NCBI GenBank assembly: GCA_946481195.1
Contig: CAMLNG010000295.1
Span: 1-5,174, forward strand
Direction: 5' to 3'
Length of the DNA: 5,174 nucleotides
Source: an uncultured Chromatiaceae bacterium
GTDB taxonomy: Bacteria > Pseudomonadota > Gammaproteobacteria > Enterobacterales > Alteromonadaceae
Position numbers and translations under genes: made by a program. How positions within the stretch are numbered: position 1 is the first letter of the stretch; every line of letters starts with the position of its first letter. A model generated the notes under the pieces. That model was not told where the DNA came from, made no database searches, and saw only the letters and a list, made by a program, of their open reading frames with translations. Positions 1 to 5,174 of this stretch are shown here, one piece after another.

Positions 1-30
1 TAACACCAATTCTGACAGGAGTAAGTTTGC

Positions 31-381
31 GTGACATCTTGTGTGATTTACGGCATTAAAAATTGTGACACGATGAAAAAAGCCCGCAGTTTGCTCGAAC
101 AAATGCCGGTTACGGTGAAGTTTCATGATTACCGGGTGGACGGAGTACCTACCGACGTGCTGCGCCAGGCGATTGCGGTCCTTGGCTATGAAAAACTGAT
201 TAATCAACGCGGCACCACCTGGCGTGCTTTGCCAGACAGCGAAAAAAATATTGCCGATGCCGAGTCCGCTTTAAAACTGATGCAACAGCATCCGGCGGTG
301 ATCAAACGCCCGTTATTACAACGCGGCGAACAATTTCTGCTTGGCTTTGACGCCAGCCTTTATCAGCAATTTTGTCTCTGA
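31..381 (+). CDS. yffB: YffB-like ArsC/Spx-family thioredoxin-fold reductase
   Basis: A 116-residue protein of the ArsC/Spx/MgsR family, closest by eye to E. coli YffB (about 118 aa). The N-terminal [12 protein letters not shown] segment (residues 7-18) carries the single active-site-like Cys12 without a CxxC partner. FHDYRVDG (31-38), GTTWR (61-65) and KRPLL (92-96) are further YffB hallmarks. Known for the family: a thioredoxin fold with an ArsC-like helical insert; a glutathione-dependent thiol reductase role was proposed from structure, but the physiological substrate is not established. It is probably cytosolic, with no signal peptide. I chose the GTG start because AGGAG lies 8 nt upstream (18-22) and the reading begins right at the family N terminus. 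It is followed 25 nt later by dapE, the same yffB-dapE pairing as in E. coli. It is unlikely to be a true arsenate reductase, since no ars genes are nearby. Confidence 0.93.
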   Translation: MTSCVIYGIKNCDTMKKARSLLEQMPVTVKFHDYRVDGVPTDVLRQAIAVLGYEKLINQRGTTWRALPDSEKNIADAESALKLMQQHPAVIKRPLLQRGEQFLLGFDASLYQQFCL

Positions 382-406
382 GCCTTTTATGCCTGAAGAA
401 TCTGTC

Positions 407-1543
407 ATGACTGAAAAATCTGCCGTACTTCACCTGACTGAAGAACTGATCCGCCGCCCCTCCGTGACGCCACTGGACGAAGGATGCCAGCAATTAATGG
501 CCGACCGCCTTGCCGCGCTTGGCTTTGACATTGAGTCGATGTTTTTTGAAGATACATTAAATTTATGGGCGCGCCGTGGCCAGGGTAAACCATTGTTTTG
601 CTTTGCCGGCCATACCGATGTGGTACCGACAGGCCCACTTGAGCAATGGCACAGCCCGCCGTTTGAACCTGAAATTCGCGACGGTTTGTTATACGGCCGT
701 GGCACTGCAGATATGAAAGGCAGCCTGGCGGCGATGATTGTAGCGACTGAGCGTTTTTTAGCAAAAAATCCGCTGCTTACCGGCGATATCGCTTTTTTAA
801 TCACCAGTGATGAAGAAGGCCCATTTATCAACGGCACCAAAAGAGTCATCGAAACACTGGAAGCGCGACAGGAAAAAATCAGCTGGTGCCTGGTCGGTGA
901 GCCATCCAGTACCCAACAAGTCGGGGATGTAATTAAAAATGGCCGGCGCGGCAGTCTGACCGGCTATCTGAAAATTAAAGGTGTACAGGGCCATGTGGCA
1001 TACCCGCATCTGGTCGACAACCCTATTCACAAAGCCGCACCGGCACTGGCGGCGCTTAGCACAGAAGTCTGGGACCACGGCAATGCATTTTTCCCGGCCA
1101 CCAGTTTTCAGATCTCCAATATCCATGCTGGTACCGGTGCCACCAACGTGGTGCCAGGGGAGCTGAGCCTCACTTTTAACTTCCGCTACAGCACGGAAGT
1201 GACCGCTGAGCAGCTGCAACAACGGGTGCTGGCGCTGTTAGACCAGCACCAGCTGCAGTACGACATTGAATGGGTGCTCAACGGTCTGCCGTTTCTGACC
1301 GACCGCGGCCCGTTGGTCGAAGCTGCGGTAAAAGCCGTACGCCTGGTGCAGGGTTTTGAAACTTCACTGGAAACTACCGGCGGTACTTCAGATGGTCGTT
1401 TTATTGCCCCAACCGGCGCTCAGGTGGTGGAACTTGGCCCCTGTAATGGCACTATTCACAAAATCAACGAACATGTACGGGTCGCCGATTTAGACCTGTT
1501 AACCGACATGTACGAGGCCATTCTGTGGCATCTGTTGACTTAA
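407..1543 (+). CDS. dapE: Succinyl-diaminopimelate desuccinylase DapE
   Basis: A 378-residue M20-family di-zinc amidohydrolase that cleaves N-succinyl-L,L-diaminopimelate to succinate and L,L-diaminopimelate, the precursor of lysine and of peptidoglycan meso-DAP. It is cytosolic and homodimeric. Visible metal and catalytic residues match the family: His69 and Asp71 in AGHTDVVP, Asp102 in [10 protein letters not shown], Glu136/Glu137 in TSDEE, Glu165 in VGEPSS and His351 in TIHKINE. His196 in [11 protein letters not shown] is the residue donated across the dimer. The [10 protein letters not shown] loop (345-354 of the longest frame) is also intact. Length equals the usual 375-380 aa. The start at 407 was chosen by alignment with the E. 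coli N terminus and a GAAGAA purine run 6 nt upstream. An in-frame ATG at 389 would add six residues (MPEESV) and cannot be excluded. The 3' end overlaps the next gene, suggesting coupled translation in one operon. Confidence 0.97.
   Translation: MTEKSAVLHLTEELIRRPSVTPLDEGCQQLMADRLAALGFDIESMFFEDTLNLWARRGQGKPLFCFAGHTDVVPTGPLEQWHSPPFEPEIRDGLLYGRGTADMKGSLAAMIVATERFLAKNPLLTGDIAFLITSDEEGPFINGTKRVIETLEARQEKISWCLVGEPSSTQQVGDVIKNGRRGSLTGYLKIKGVQGHVAYPHLVDNPIHKAAPALAALSTEVWDHGNAFFPATSFQISNIHAGTGATNVVPGELSLTFNFRYSTEVTAEQLQQRVLALLDQHQLQYDIEWVLNGLPFLTDRGPLVEAAVKAVRLVQGFETSLETTGGTSDGRFIAPTGAQVVELGPCNGTIHKINEHVRVADLDLLTDMYEAILWHLLT
1514..1517 (+). promoter_or_regulatory. Ribosome binding site GAGG for the GTG-started M15 peptidase
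   Basis: GAGG sits 7 nt before the GTG at 1525, inside the last codons of dapE. The next in-frame start-like codons are CTG or TTG well downstream without a comparable purine run, so this site decides the peptidase start and implies translation coupled to dapE. Confidence 0.6.
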
Positions 1544-2235
1544 CAGCCATCGCGCTGACGGACCGCCAACTGACCGGTATCGACGCCCCGCCATTGCAGG
1601 AAGTCGAACCGGGCCGCTTGTTACAGCCAGCGGTCGCAGCAGCTTATCTGGCGATGCAGCAAGCGGCCGCAATGGATGGCATCAGGCTTCGCATTGCTTC
1701 CGGCTGGCGCGACTTTAACCGCCAGCAGGCGATTATTCAGGCCAAACTCAGCGGTGAACGTCCGGTATTAGACAGCCTTGGTCAAGTGGTTGTGTTAGAC
1801 CAATTGCCACTGACTGAGCAAATCCATGCCGTACTGCTGTATTCGGCGCTGCCCGGGGCCAGTCGTCATCATTGGGGTACTGATTTGGATGTATGGGACC
1901 AGGCAGCTGTACCGGCCGACTATGTGTTACAGTTGACCGCCGCAGAGTATGCGCCTGATGGCCCCTTTGCCAGACTCGCAACCTGGTTAAATCAGCATGC
2001 CGGCCGCTTTGGTTTTTTCCGGCCTTACCGCAGCTTCCGCGGTGGCGTGGCTGCAGAGCCCTGGCATTTAAGTTACCAGCCACTCGCCAGTGTTTATTTA
2101 CAACAGCTGAGTCTACCGGTGCTGGAAACGGCCATTTTACACAGCAGCCTAGCGGCGCGTGAGACGATTTGTGCCATGCTGCCGGCGCTGTATCAACGTT
2201 ATATCTGTAATATCGATGGAGAAGACAATGTCTGA
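1525..2235 (+). CDS. M15-family D,D/L,D-carboxypeptidase-like metallopeptidase
   Basis: A 236-residue protein with the peptidase M15 (VanY/LdcB type) zinc signatures. [12 protein letters not shown] (59-70) is the substrate-side motif. [10 protein letters not shown] (113-122) matches SxHxxGxxxD with zinc ligands His115 and Asp122. EPWHLSY (178-184) supplies catalytic Glu178 and zinc ligand His181. Family enzymes trim the terminal D-Ala from peptidoglycan stem peptides, as D,D- or L,D-carboxypeptidases; which one cannot be read from the sequence. The N terminus ([10 protein letters not shown]) has no signal peptide, lipobox or membrane helix, so the protein should be cytosolic unless exported by another route. 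The GTG start overlaps dapE by 19 nt and is backed by GAGG at 1514-1517. The stop overlaps the next start by 8 nt. Placement beside dapE suggests cell-wall precursor or muropeptide recycling, which is inference. The C-terminal ~50 residues have no recognised motif. Confidence 0.88.
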   Translation: MASVDLTAIALTDRQLTGIDAPPLQEVEPGRLLQPAVAAAYLAMQQAAAMDGIRLRIASGWRDFNRQQAIIQAKLSGERPVLDSLGQVVVLDQLPLTEQIHAVLLYSALPGASRHHWGTDLDVWDQAAVPADYVLQLTAAEYAPDGPFARLATWLNQHAGRFGFFRPYRSFRGGVAAEPWHLSYQPLASVYLQQLSLPVLETAILHSSLAARETICAMLPALYQRYICNIDGEDNV

Positions 2236-2506
2236 TTTATGGCTCATGGTGGTGCTGGTTGTCGCCCTGCTGATTGGCAATTTATGGCTGCTCAAGCGCA
2301 ACAGCAAACAACAGTTAAAACGCAAAACTACAGTCAGCCGCCCGGTACAACCGGCGCAAACGGCCGCTGCAGTTCAAACCAGTCCTGTGCTCGTAACGGC
2401 CGGTGAAAAAAATCAGGCCGATACACCTGCCAGTAAAACTGGCACCGATGCGCCTGCTCATTCATCAACACAAGCATCCGGTGACAACGACGGCGGCGCT
2501 GATTAA
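2228..2506 (+). CDS. Small single-pass membrane protein, DUF2897-like
   Basis: A 92-residue protein. Residues 4-22 form one hydrophobic helix (LWLMVVLVVALLIGNLWLL), followed at once by a basic stretch (KRNSKQQLKRK, 23-33). By the positive-inside rule the tail should be cytoplasmic and the very short N terminus periplasmic. The IGNLWLLK pattern resembles the small DUF2897 family of Alteromonadales and Vibrio; I make that match from memory with moderate confidence. Residues 34-92 are low-complexity, rich in Thr, Ala, Ser, Gln and Pro, ending with an acidic Asp/Gly run, and are probably disordered. The ATG at 2228 has GGAGAAG just upstream (2218-2224) and overlaps the peptidase stop by 8 nt, so it is translationally coupled. 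A start at 2159 in the same frame would add 23 residues lying wholly inside the peptidase gene and lacks such a site, so I rejected it. Function unknown. Confidence 0.8.
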   Translation: MSDLWLMVVLVVALLIGNLWLLKRNSKQQLKRKTTVSRPVQPAQTAAAVQTSPVLVTAGEKNQADTPASKTGTDAPAHSSTQASGDNDGGAD

Positions 2507-2516
2507 ACTGCGCCGC
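2493..2516 (+). terminator. GC-rich hairpin at the convergent operon ends
   Basis: GCGGCGC (2493-2499) pairs perfectly with GCGCCGC (2510-2516) around a 10-nt loop that contains the TAA stop of the small membrane protein (2504-2506). Only TTT follows, so it is a weak intrinsic terminator on the plus strand. An alternative 9-bp stem, 2505-2513 with 2533-2541 (one G-U pair), spans the gap to the yejK stop. Either could end one or both converging transcripts. The absence of a long T-run keeps confidence low. Confidence 0.35.
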
Positions 2517-2539
2517 TTTCACAACAGTTTTAGCGCGGT

Positions 2540-3577
2540 TTATTCGCCTTTTTTGTCAAAGCTGGAATAACCGCGGATAAACTTCTGTAACTGGTCACGC
2601 AAATTCGGTGGTGTACCTTTGATGATAAGTACATCCCGCTCCGCATCATATTGCACCCGCTCACCCAGCAGTTTCTGCTCAAAACTCAGGCTGAGACCGG
2701 CGCCGGCGCCGGAGAATTTCACCAGCGTTTTCAGCTCCTTCACATCAACCGGAAACTCTTCAGCCACGGCGATATCCTGTTCCTGACAATAACGGATAAA
2801 GGCATGGTCATCCGAGCTGTCGACGGTGGCGGACAATTCATCGAGCCGCACGTCCTGGCCCTGCTTGGCGCGCTCTTCGCAGTACTGATACACCTGCTTA
2901 CGCACGTCATTTTTTTCGCCGGCGTCATAATCGGATGCACTTAAATACTCTTCAACCGACGCCAACACCACTTTACTGCTGGCCTTGGGATCCACCCCTT
3001 CGGCGGCACCCAAAAAGTCGAGGAAAAAATCCGCCACTTTGCGACCGGCCCGGCCACGAATGAAAGAGATATATTTGCCCTGCTCCGGCGCACTGGCCAG
3101 TTCTGTCAAATCAATGCGCGCCGCCAGCTGCATCCTGGCAATATCCAGGTGTTTACTGCTGGCGAGTTGCAAATCTGAAGTCAGACTGAAATGCTCTTTG
3201 CTGCCCAGCAAAGCGACAAACAGATATTCGTTCGCCAGATAACGATAGTGGCACAACATCAGATAACCGGTTTCAGGGATCTGGTGTTTAGTTAGTTCCA
3301 CCACCAGTGCCGCAGTCGCATGCTCGGCCAGACTTAAAAACGATTTTTCGCCATGCTGCCACTGTCCCAGCGGTTCGAGCATCTGCTCTGTTTTGTCACT
3401 GCTGAAACTGGCATAACCTTTGGCCGGTTTGCCGTTGTAGGCCAGATGTAATTGCTCCAGTAACAAGGCAACATGCGGCGTGATACTAAGCAGGTCCTGC
3501 CGGAAATGCGCGGTTAACTGCGCAGACTCGTTGGCTTCAATAAAATTAATCGCCAGCGCGTGGACATCAACAGACAT
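2540..3577 (-). CDS. yejK: Nucleoid-associated protein YejK (NdpA)
   Basis: A 345-residue homologue of E. coli YejK (335 aa), the 37-kDa nucleoid-associated protein of largely unresolved function. Family hallmarks are visible in order: FCHYRYLAVEYL-like LCHYRYLANEYL (108-119), RIDLTE (154-159), a FIRGRAGRKVADFF block followed by LDFLGAAEG (172-194), QVYQYCEE (228-235), the KFSGAGAGLSLSF loop (287-299), LLGERVQYD (303-311) and the signature KGTPPNLRDQLQ (320-331). The extra length is a short C-terminal tail, about 14 residues past that signature. Start: ATG at 3577 with AGGA 6 nt upstream on the minus strand (plus-strand TCCT, 3584-3587). It is transcribed away from yejL and toward the dapE operon; only 33 nt separate the two stop codons. 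No signal peptide or membrane segment, consistent with a cytosolic, DNA-associated protein. Confidence 0.96.
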   Translation of the reverse strand: MSVDVHALAINFIEANESAQLTAHFRQDLLSITPHVALLLEQLHLAYNGKPAKGYASFSSDKTEQMLEPLGQWQHGEKSFLSLAEHATAALVVELTKHQIPETGYLMLCHYRYLANEYLFVALLGSKEHFSLTSDLQLASSKHLDIARMQLAARIDLTELASAPEQGKYISFIRGRAGRKVADFFLDFLGAAEGVDPKASSKVVLASVEEYLSASDYDAGEKNDVRKQVYQYCEERAKQGQDVRLDELSATVDSSDDHAFIRYCQEQDIAVAEEFPVDVKELKTLVKFSGAGAGLSLSFEQKLLGERVQYDAERDVLIIKGTPPNLRDQLQKFIRGYSSFDKKGE

Positions 3578-3646
3578 AAATTTTCCTGTTTAACCGAATT
3601 CTGTTACCATTCTACCTGTTTTACAGCCTTCATTTCAGAGTAATTC
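3578..3646. promoter_or_regulatory. Divergent yejK / yejL intergenic promoter region
   Basis: This 69-bp gap must serve both directions. Minus strand (yejK): TAGAAT (plus-strand 3609-3614) lies 18 nt from CTGAAA (plus-strand 3633-3638), a plausible -10/-35 pair. Plus strand (yejL): TGTTACCAT (3602-3610) reads as an extended -10 (TG, one base, TACCAT) with no convincing -35. The two -10 boxes overlap by two bases, so the polymerases could compete. The assignments are by eye only. Confidence 0.4.
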
Positions 3647-3871
3647 ATGCCGATCCAATCCAAGTACAGCACCGCCCAGATTGAAACTATTATGAACCTG
3701 CTGCTCGACACCTTGCGCCAGCAGGATGCCAATACCGAACTGAGCCTGATGTGCCTTGGCAATACTATCAGCCATATTATCCAGACTCATGTGCCGGCGG
3801 CGCAGCAGCGGGATGTAGCGAAATCCTTCGCTCAGGTGCTGGTCGACTCCATTTCGGCAAAGTCGCACTGA
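3647..3871 (+). CDS. yejL: YejL, UPF0352 (DUF1414) family protein
   Basis: A 74-residue protein matching E. coli YejL (75 aa) along its whole length. The conserved core is RYS/KYS...QIE near the start, ELSLMCLGN (31-39), an Ile-rich helix (41-46), and the VPAAQRxxxxxSFAxxLxxSI-type C-terminal half (here VPAAQQRDVAKSFAQVLVDS, 49-68). Family structures are small all-helical homodimers; the biochemical function is unknown. It is soluble, with no signal peptide. Start: ATG at 3647 with AGAG about 7 nt upstream (3637-3640). It lies divergent from yejK and 3 nt before the YejM-like gene, the usual yej order, so it is probably co-transcribed with yejM. Its TGA stop, one codon (TTT) and the next ATG are all in the same reading frame. 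Confidence 0.95.
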   Translation: MPIQSKYSTAQIETIMNLLLDTLRQQDANTELSLMCLGNTISHIIQTHVPAAQQRDVAKSFAQVLVDSISAKSH

Positions 3872-3874
3872 TTT

Positions 3875-5174
3875 ATGGTACTCGAGCAAGACCTGTCGCT
3901 TGTCAATAAAGTCAACCGGCTGCTGCGTTGGGGCCATTGGTTTACTTTTTTTAATGTGTTGCTGGCCTTACCTGTTACTTTAAGTTTTTTCCTCGCAGAT
4001 CCGTTACCGCCCGATGCCACTGGCTGGATTTATCTGGTGCTGAACTGGCTCGGTCACACTGCTTTTATCTGTTTGCTGTTTTTTATTGTCACTATTTTTC
4101 CGGTCAGCCTGGTCTTTCCGTCACAGCGCCATGTGCGCGGGGTGGCTGCATTGCTGGCGAGTTGTGGTCTGGTTGCACTGATTTTTGATGCCTATGTCTA
4201 TCACAGCCTCGGTTATCACGCCGGCAGCGCTTCCTGGGAACAAACCGTCGATTTATTGCGCCAGCAGGTGGTCACCAACTTACGCAATTTTATCCTGATC
4301 ACGTTATCGGTTGGGTTATTGCTGCTGGCGATAGAACTGTTGTGCAGCAATTTTTGCTGGAAAAAGATTGAACGTCTGAAAAGATCCGGCATTGGTGCTC
4401 CGGCTTTATTGCTGTTCCTCGGCAGTTTTGTCAGCAGCCATCTGTTACACATCTGGGCTGATGCAACCGAAATCAGCAGCATCACCCGGCAGGACAACAC
4501 CTTACCGCTCAGCTATCCGGCGACAGCCCGTACTGTGTTAAACCGTTATCAAATCATCAGCGCGCGCAGTACAGGTCCGCAACAACAAAGCTGGCTGCAA
4601 CAGGCGACAACAATACCGCAAGCCGTGCAATTATCCTGTAGCGCTGCACCACAGGCAGCGCCACTGGATATCTGGCTGGTGGCGGACCTCAATGCAGAGC
4701 AACTACAACTGCTACAGTTACAGAATTTTAAGACCCTGCCACAACATCTGGCACCAAGGGATGCGTCGCTTGCACTGACCAATTTGTTACACGGTCAACT
4801 CGCGCACATAGCGCCGGCACAAGCACCCGCCTGGTTGACGCAGTTACCCGCCGGTTATCTGCAATTTATCGCGGACTCACACTGGCAACAGCAACTACCG
4901 TGGCTGGCGCAGCAACCTTCTGCAGCTGCCGCAGTGCGTGTCCACTTACAACAAGACCCGCAGCTACTGACGGCAGAACTGAAACAAAGATCGGCCGATC
5001 AACAATTGCTGGTGGTTGAATTAGCCGGTAAAGGTGAACGTTTTGCATTGGGGCCGGCACAGATCTTCTTTCACTGGCCGACGCTGCGGCAACAACGCTA
5101 CAACCAGGTCAGCCAGCATCTGGATTTAATCCCGACTTTATTAGGTTACGCCGGTTGCTACAACCAATTGCCGT
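3875..5174 (+). CDS. yejM: YejM/PbgA/LapC-like inner-membrane protein with reduced periplasmic domain (3' partial)
   Basis: The frame stays open from ATG 3875 to the window edge: 433 residues, with no stop. The N-terminal DUF3413 membrane domain is well conserved. RWGHWFTFFNVLLALP (18-33) matches E. coli VSWGHWFALFNILLSL. Five helices lie near residues 22-40, 56-81, 88-105, 136-157 and 174-194, followed by SSHLLHIWADA (187-197) and LPLSYPATAR (210-219). Known for E. coli YejM: it binds LPS at this hinge and restrains LapB-FtsH proteolysis of LpxC. Beyond residue 230 similarity to the sulfatase-like domain fades: IWLVADLN (266-273) sits where VLLITVDGLN would be. Homology returns at IFFHWPTLRQQR (397-408) and HLDLIPTLL (415-423). 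The LPLSYP-to-HWP distance is about 190 residues, against about 270 in E. coli by memory. The region is glutamine-rich. Start: the ATG lies 3 nt after yejL with only a weak purine run, so coupled reinitiation is likely. Orthology is strong for the membrane half; the activity of the remainder is unknown. Confidence 0.88.
   Translation, partial: MVLEQDLSLVNKVNRLLRWGHWFTFFNVLLALPVTLSFFLADPLPPDATGWIYLVLNWLGHTAFICLLFFIVTIFPVSLVFPSQRHVRGVAALLASCGLVALIFDAYVYHSLGYHAGSASWEQTVDLLRQQVVTNLRNFILITLSVGLLLLAIELLCSNFCWKKIERLKRSGIGAPALLLFLGSFVSSHLLHIWADATEISSITRQDNTLPLSYPATARTVLNRYQIISARSTGPQQQSWLQQATTIPQAVQLSCSAAPQAAPLDIWLVADLNAEQLQLLQLQNFKTLPQHLAPRDASLALTNLLHGQLAHIAPAQAPAWLTQLPAGYLQFIADSHWQQQLPWLAQQPSAAAAVRVHLQQDPQLLTAELKQRSADQQLLVVELAGKGERFALGPAQIFFHWPTLRQQRYNQVSQHLDLIPTLLGYAGCYNQLP

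Noticed and set aside
1..30. TAA at the very start as the stop codon of an upstream gene
   Set aside because: Only 30 bases are available, too few to tell a real stop from chance.
341..406. Longer dapE start (frame open from 341, ATG at 389)
   Set aside because: The extra residues lie over the end of yffB and do not match the DapE N terminus. 407 fits the family length best; 389 stays a minor alternative.
430..849. Minus-strand open frame of 139 codons inside dapE
   Set aside because: Antisense shadow of a clearly conserved dapE; no recognisable motif.
2651..2944. Plus-strand open frame with a hydrophobic end, antisense to yejK
   Set aside because: yejK is conserved through this whole stretch; the hydrophobic end is a by-product of the opposite strand.
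4549..4782. Cys/Ser-rich minus-strand open frame, 77 codons
   Set aside because: Antisense to the Gln/Ala-rich part of the YejM-like gene: TTG, TGC and GCA codons read backwards give the Cys richness.
4520..5077. Frameshift or pseudogene as the cause of the odd YejM periplasmic domain
   Set aside because: The same frame is open without any stop from 3875 to 5174 and recognisable homology is present in that frame both before and after the odd region, so an in-frame reduction fits better.
1..5174. CRISPR array, tRNA, insertion sequence or defence system
   Set aside because: No direct repeats with spacers, cloverleaf-like sequence, transposase motifs or inverted terminal repeats were seen; the window is continuous housekeeping coding sequence.

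Overview
This window is a compact, almost fully coding stretch of a gammaproteobacterial chromosome. Every recognisable protein resembles an Escherichia coli or Alteromonadales-type housekeeping protein (YffB, DapE, YejK, YejL, YejM). The gene order and divergence suggest a marine or freshwater relative of Shewanella, Rheinheimera or Alishewanella. That genus-level guess comes from recalled family knowledge, not from a search. No tRNA, rRNA, CRISPR, IS element or phage gene was seen.

Layout. (1) Positions 31-2506 hold a tightly packed plus-strand operon: yffB (ArsC/Spx-like thioredoxin-fold reductase), dapE (succinyl-diaminopimelate desuccinylase), an M15-family D,D/L,D-carboxypeptidase-like zinc peptidase starting with GTG inside the end of dapE, and a small single-pass membrane protein resembling DUF2897 whose start overlaps the peptidase stop. 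A GC-rich hairpin lies over its stop codon. (2) Positions 2540-3577 hold yejK (nucleoid-associated protein) on the minus strand, converging on the first operon. (3) A 69-bp divergent intergenic region (3578-3646) carries the yejK ribosome binding site and candidate promoters for both directions. (4) Positions 3647-5174 hold yejL (UPF0352) and, 3 nt after it, a YejM/PbgA/LapC-like inner-membrane protein that runs off the window end.

How the genes fit together. dapE makes L,L-diaminopimelate for lysine and peptidoglycan. The M15 peptidase has the zinc motifs of muropeptide carboxypeptidases and no export signal, so a role in cytoplasmic muropeptide turnover next to diaminopimelate synthesis is plausible but inferred. 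yejK, yejL and yejM form the familiar yej neighbourhood; YejM in enterobacteria controls LPS synthesis through LapB, FtsH and LpxC.

The most interesting item is the YejM-like protein. Its five-helix membrane domain and the LPLSYP/TAR hinge are well conserved. The following periplasmic sulfatase-like domain is about 80 residues shorter than in E. coli YejM up to the conserved HWP motif, has lost recognisable sulfatase-fold signatures, and is unusually glutamine-rich. It looks like a naturally minimised YejM. The rest of the window is ordinary housekeeping sequence.
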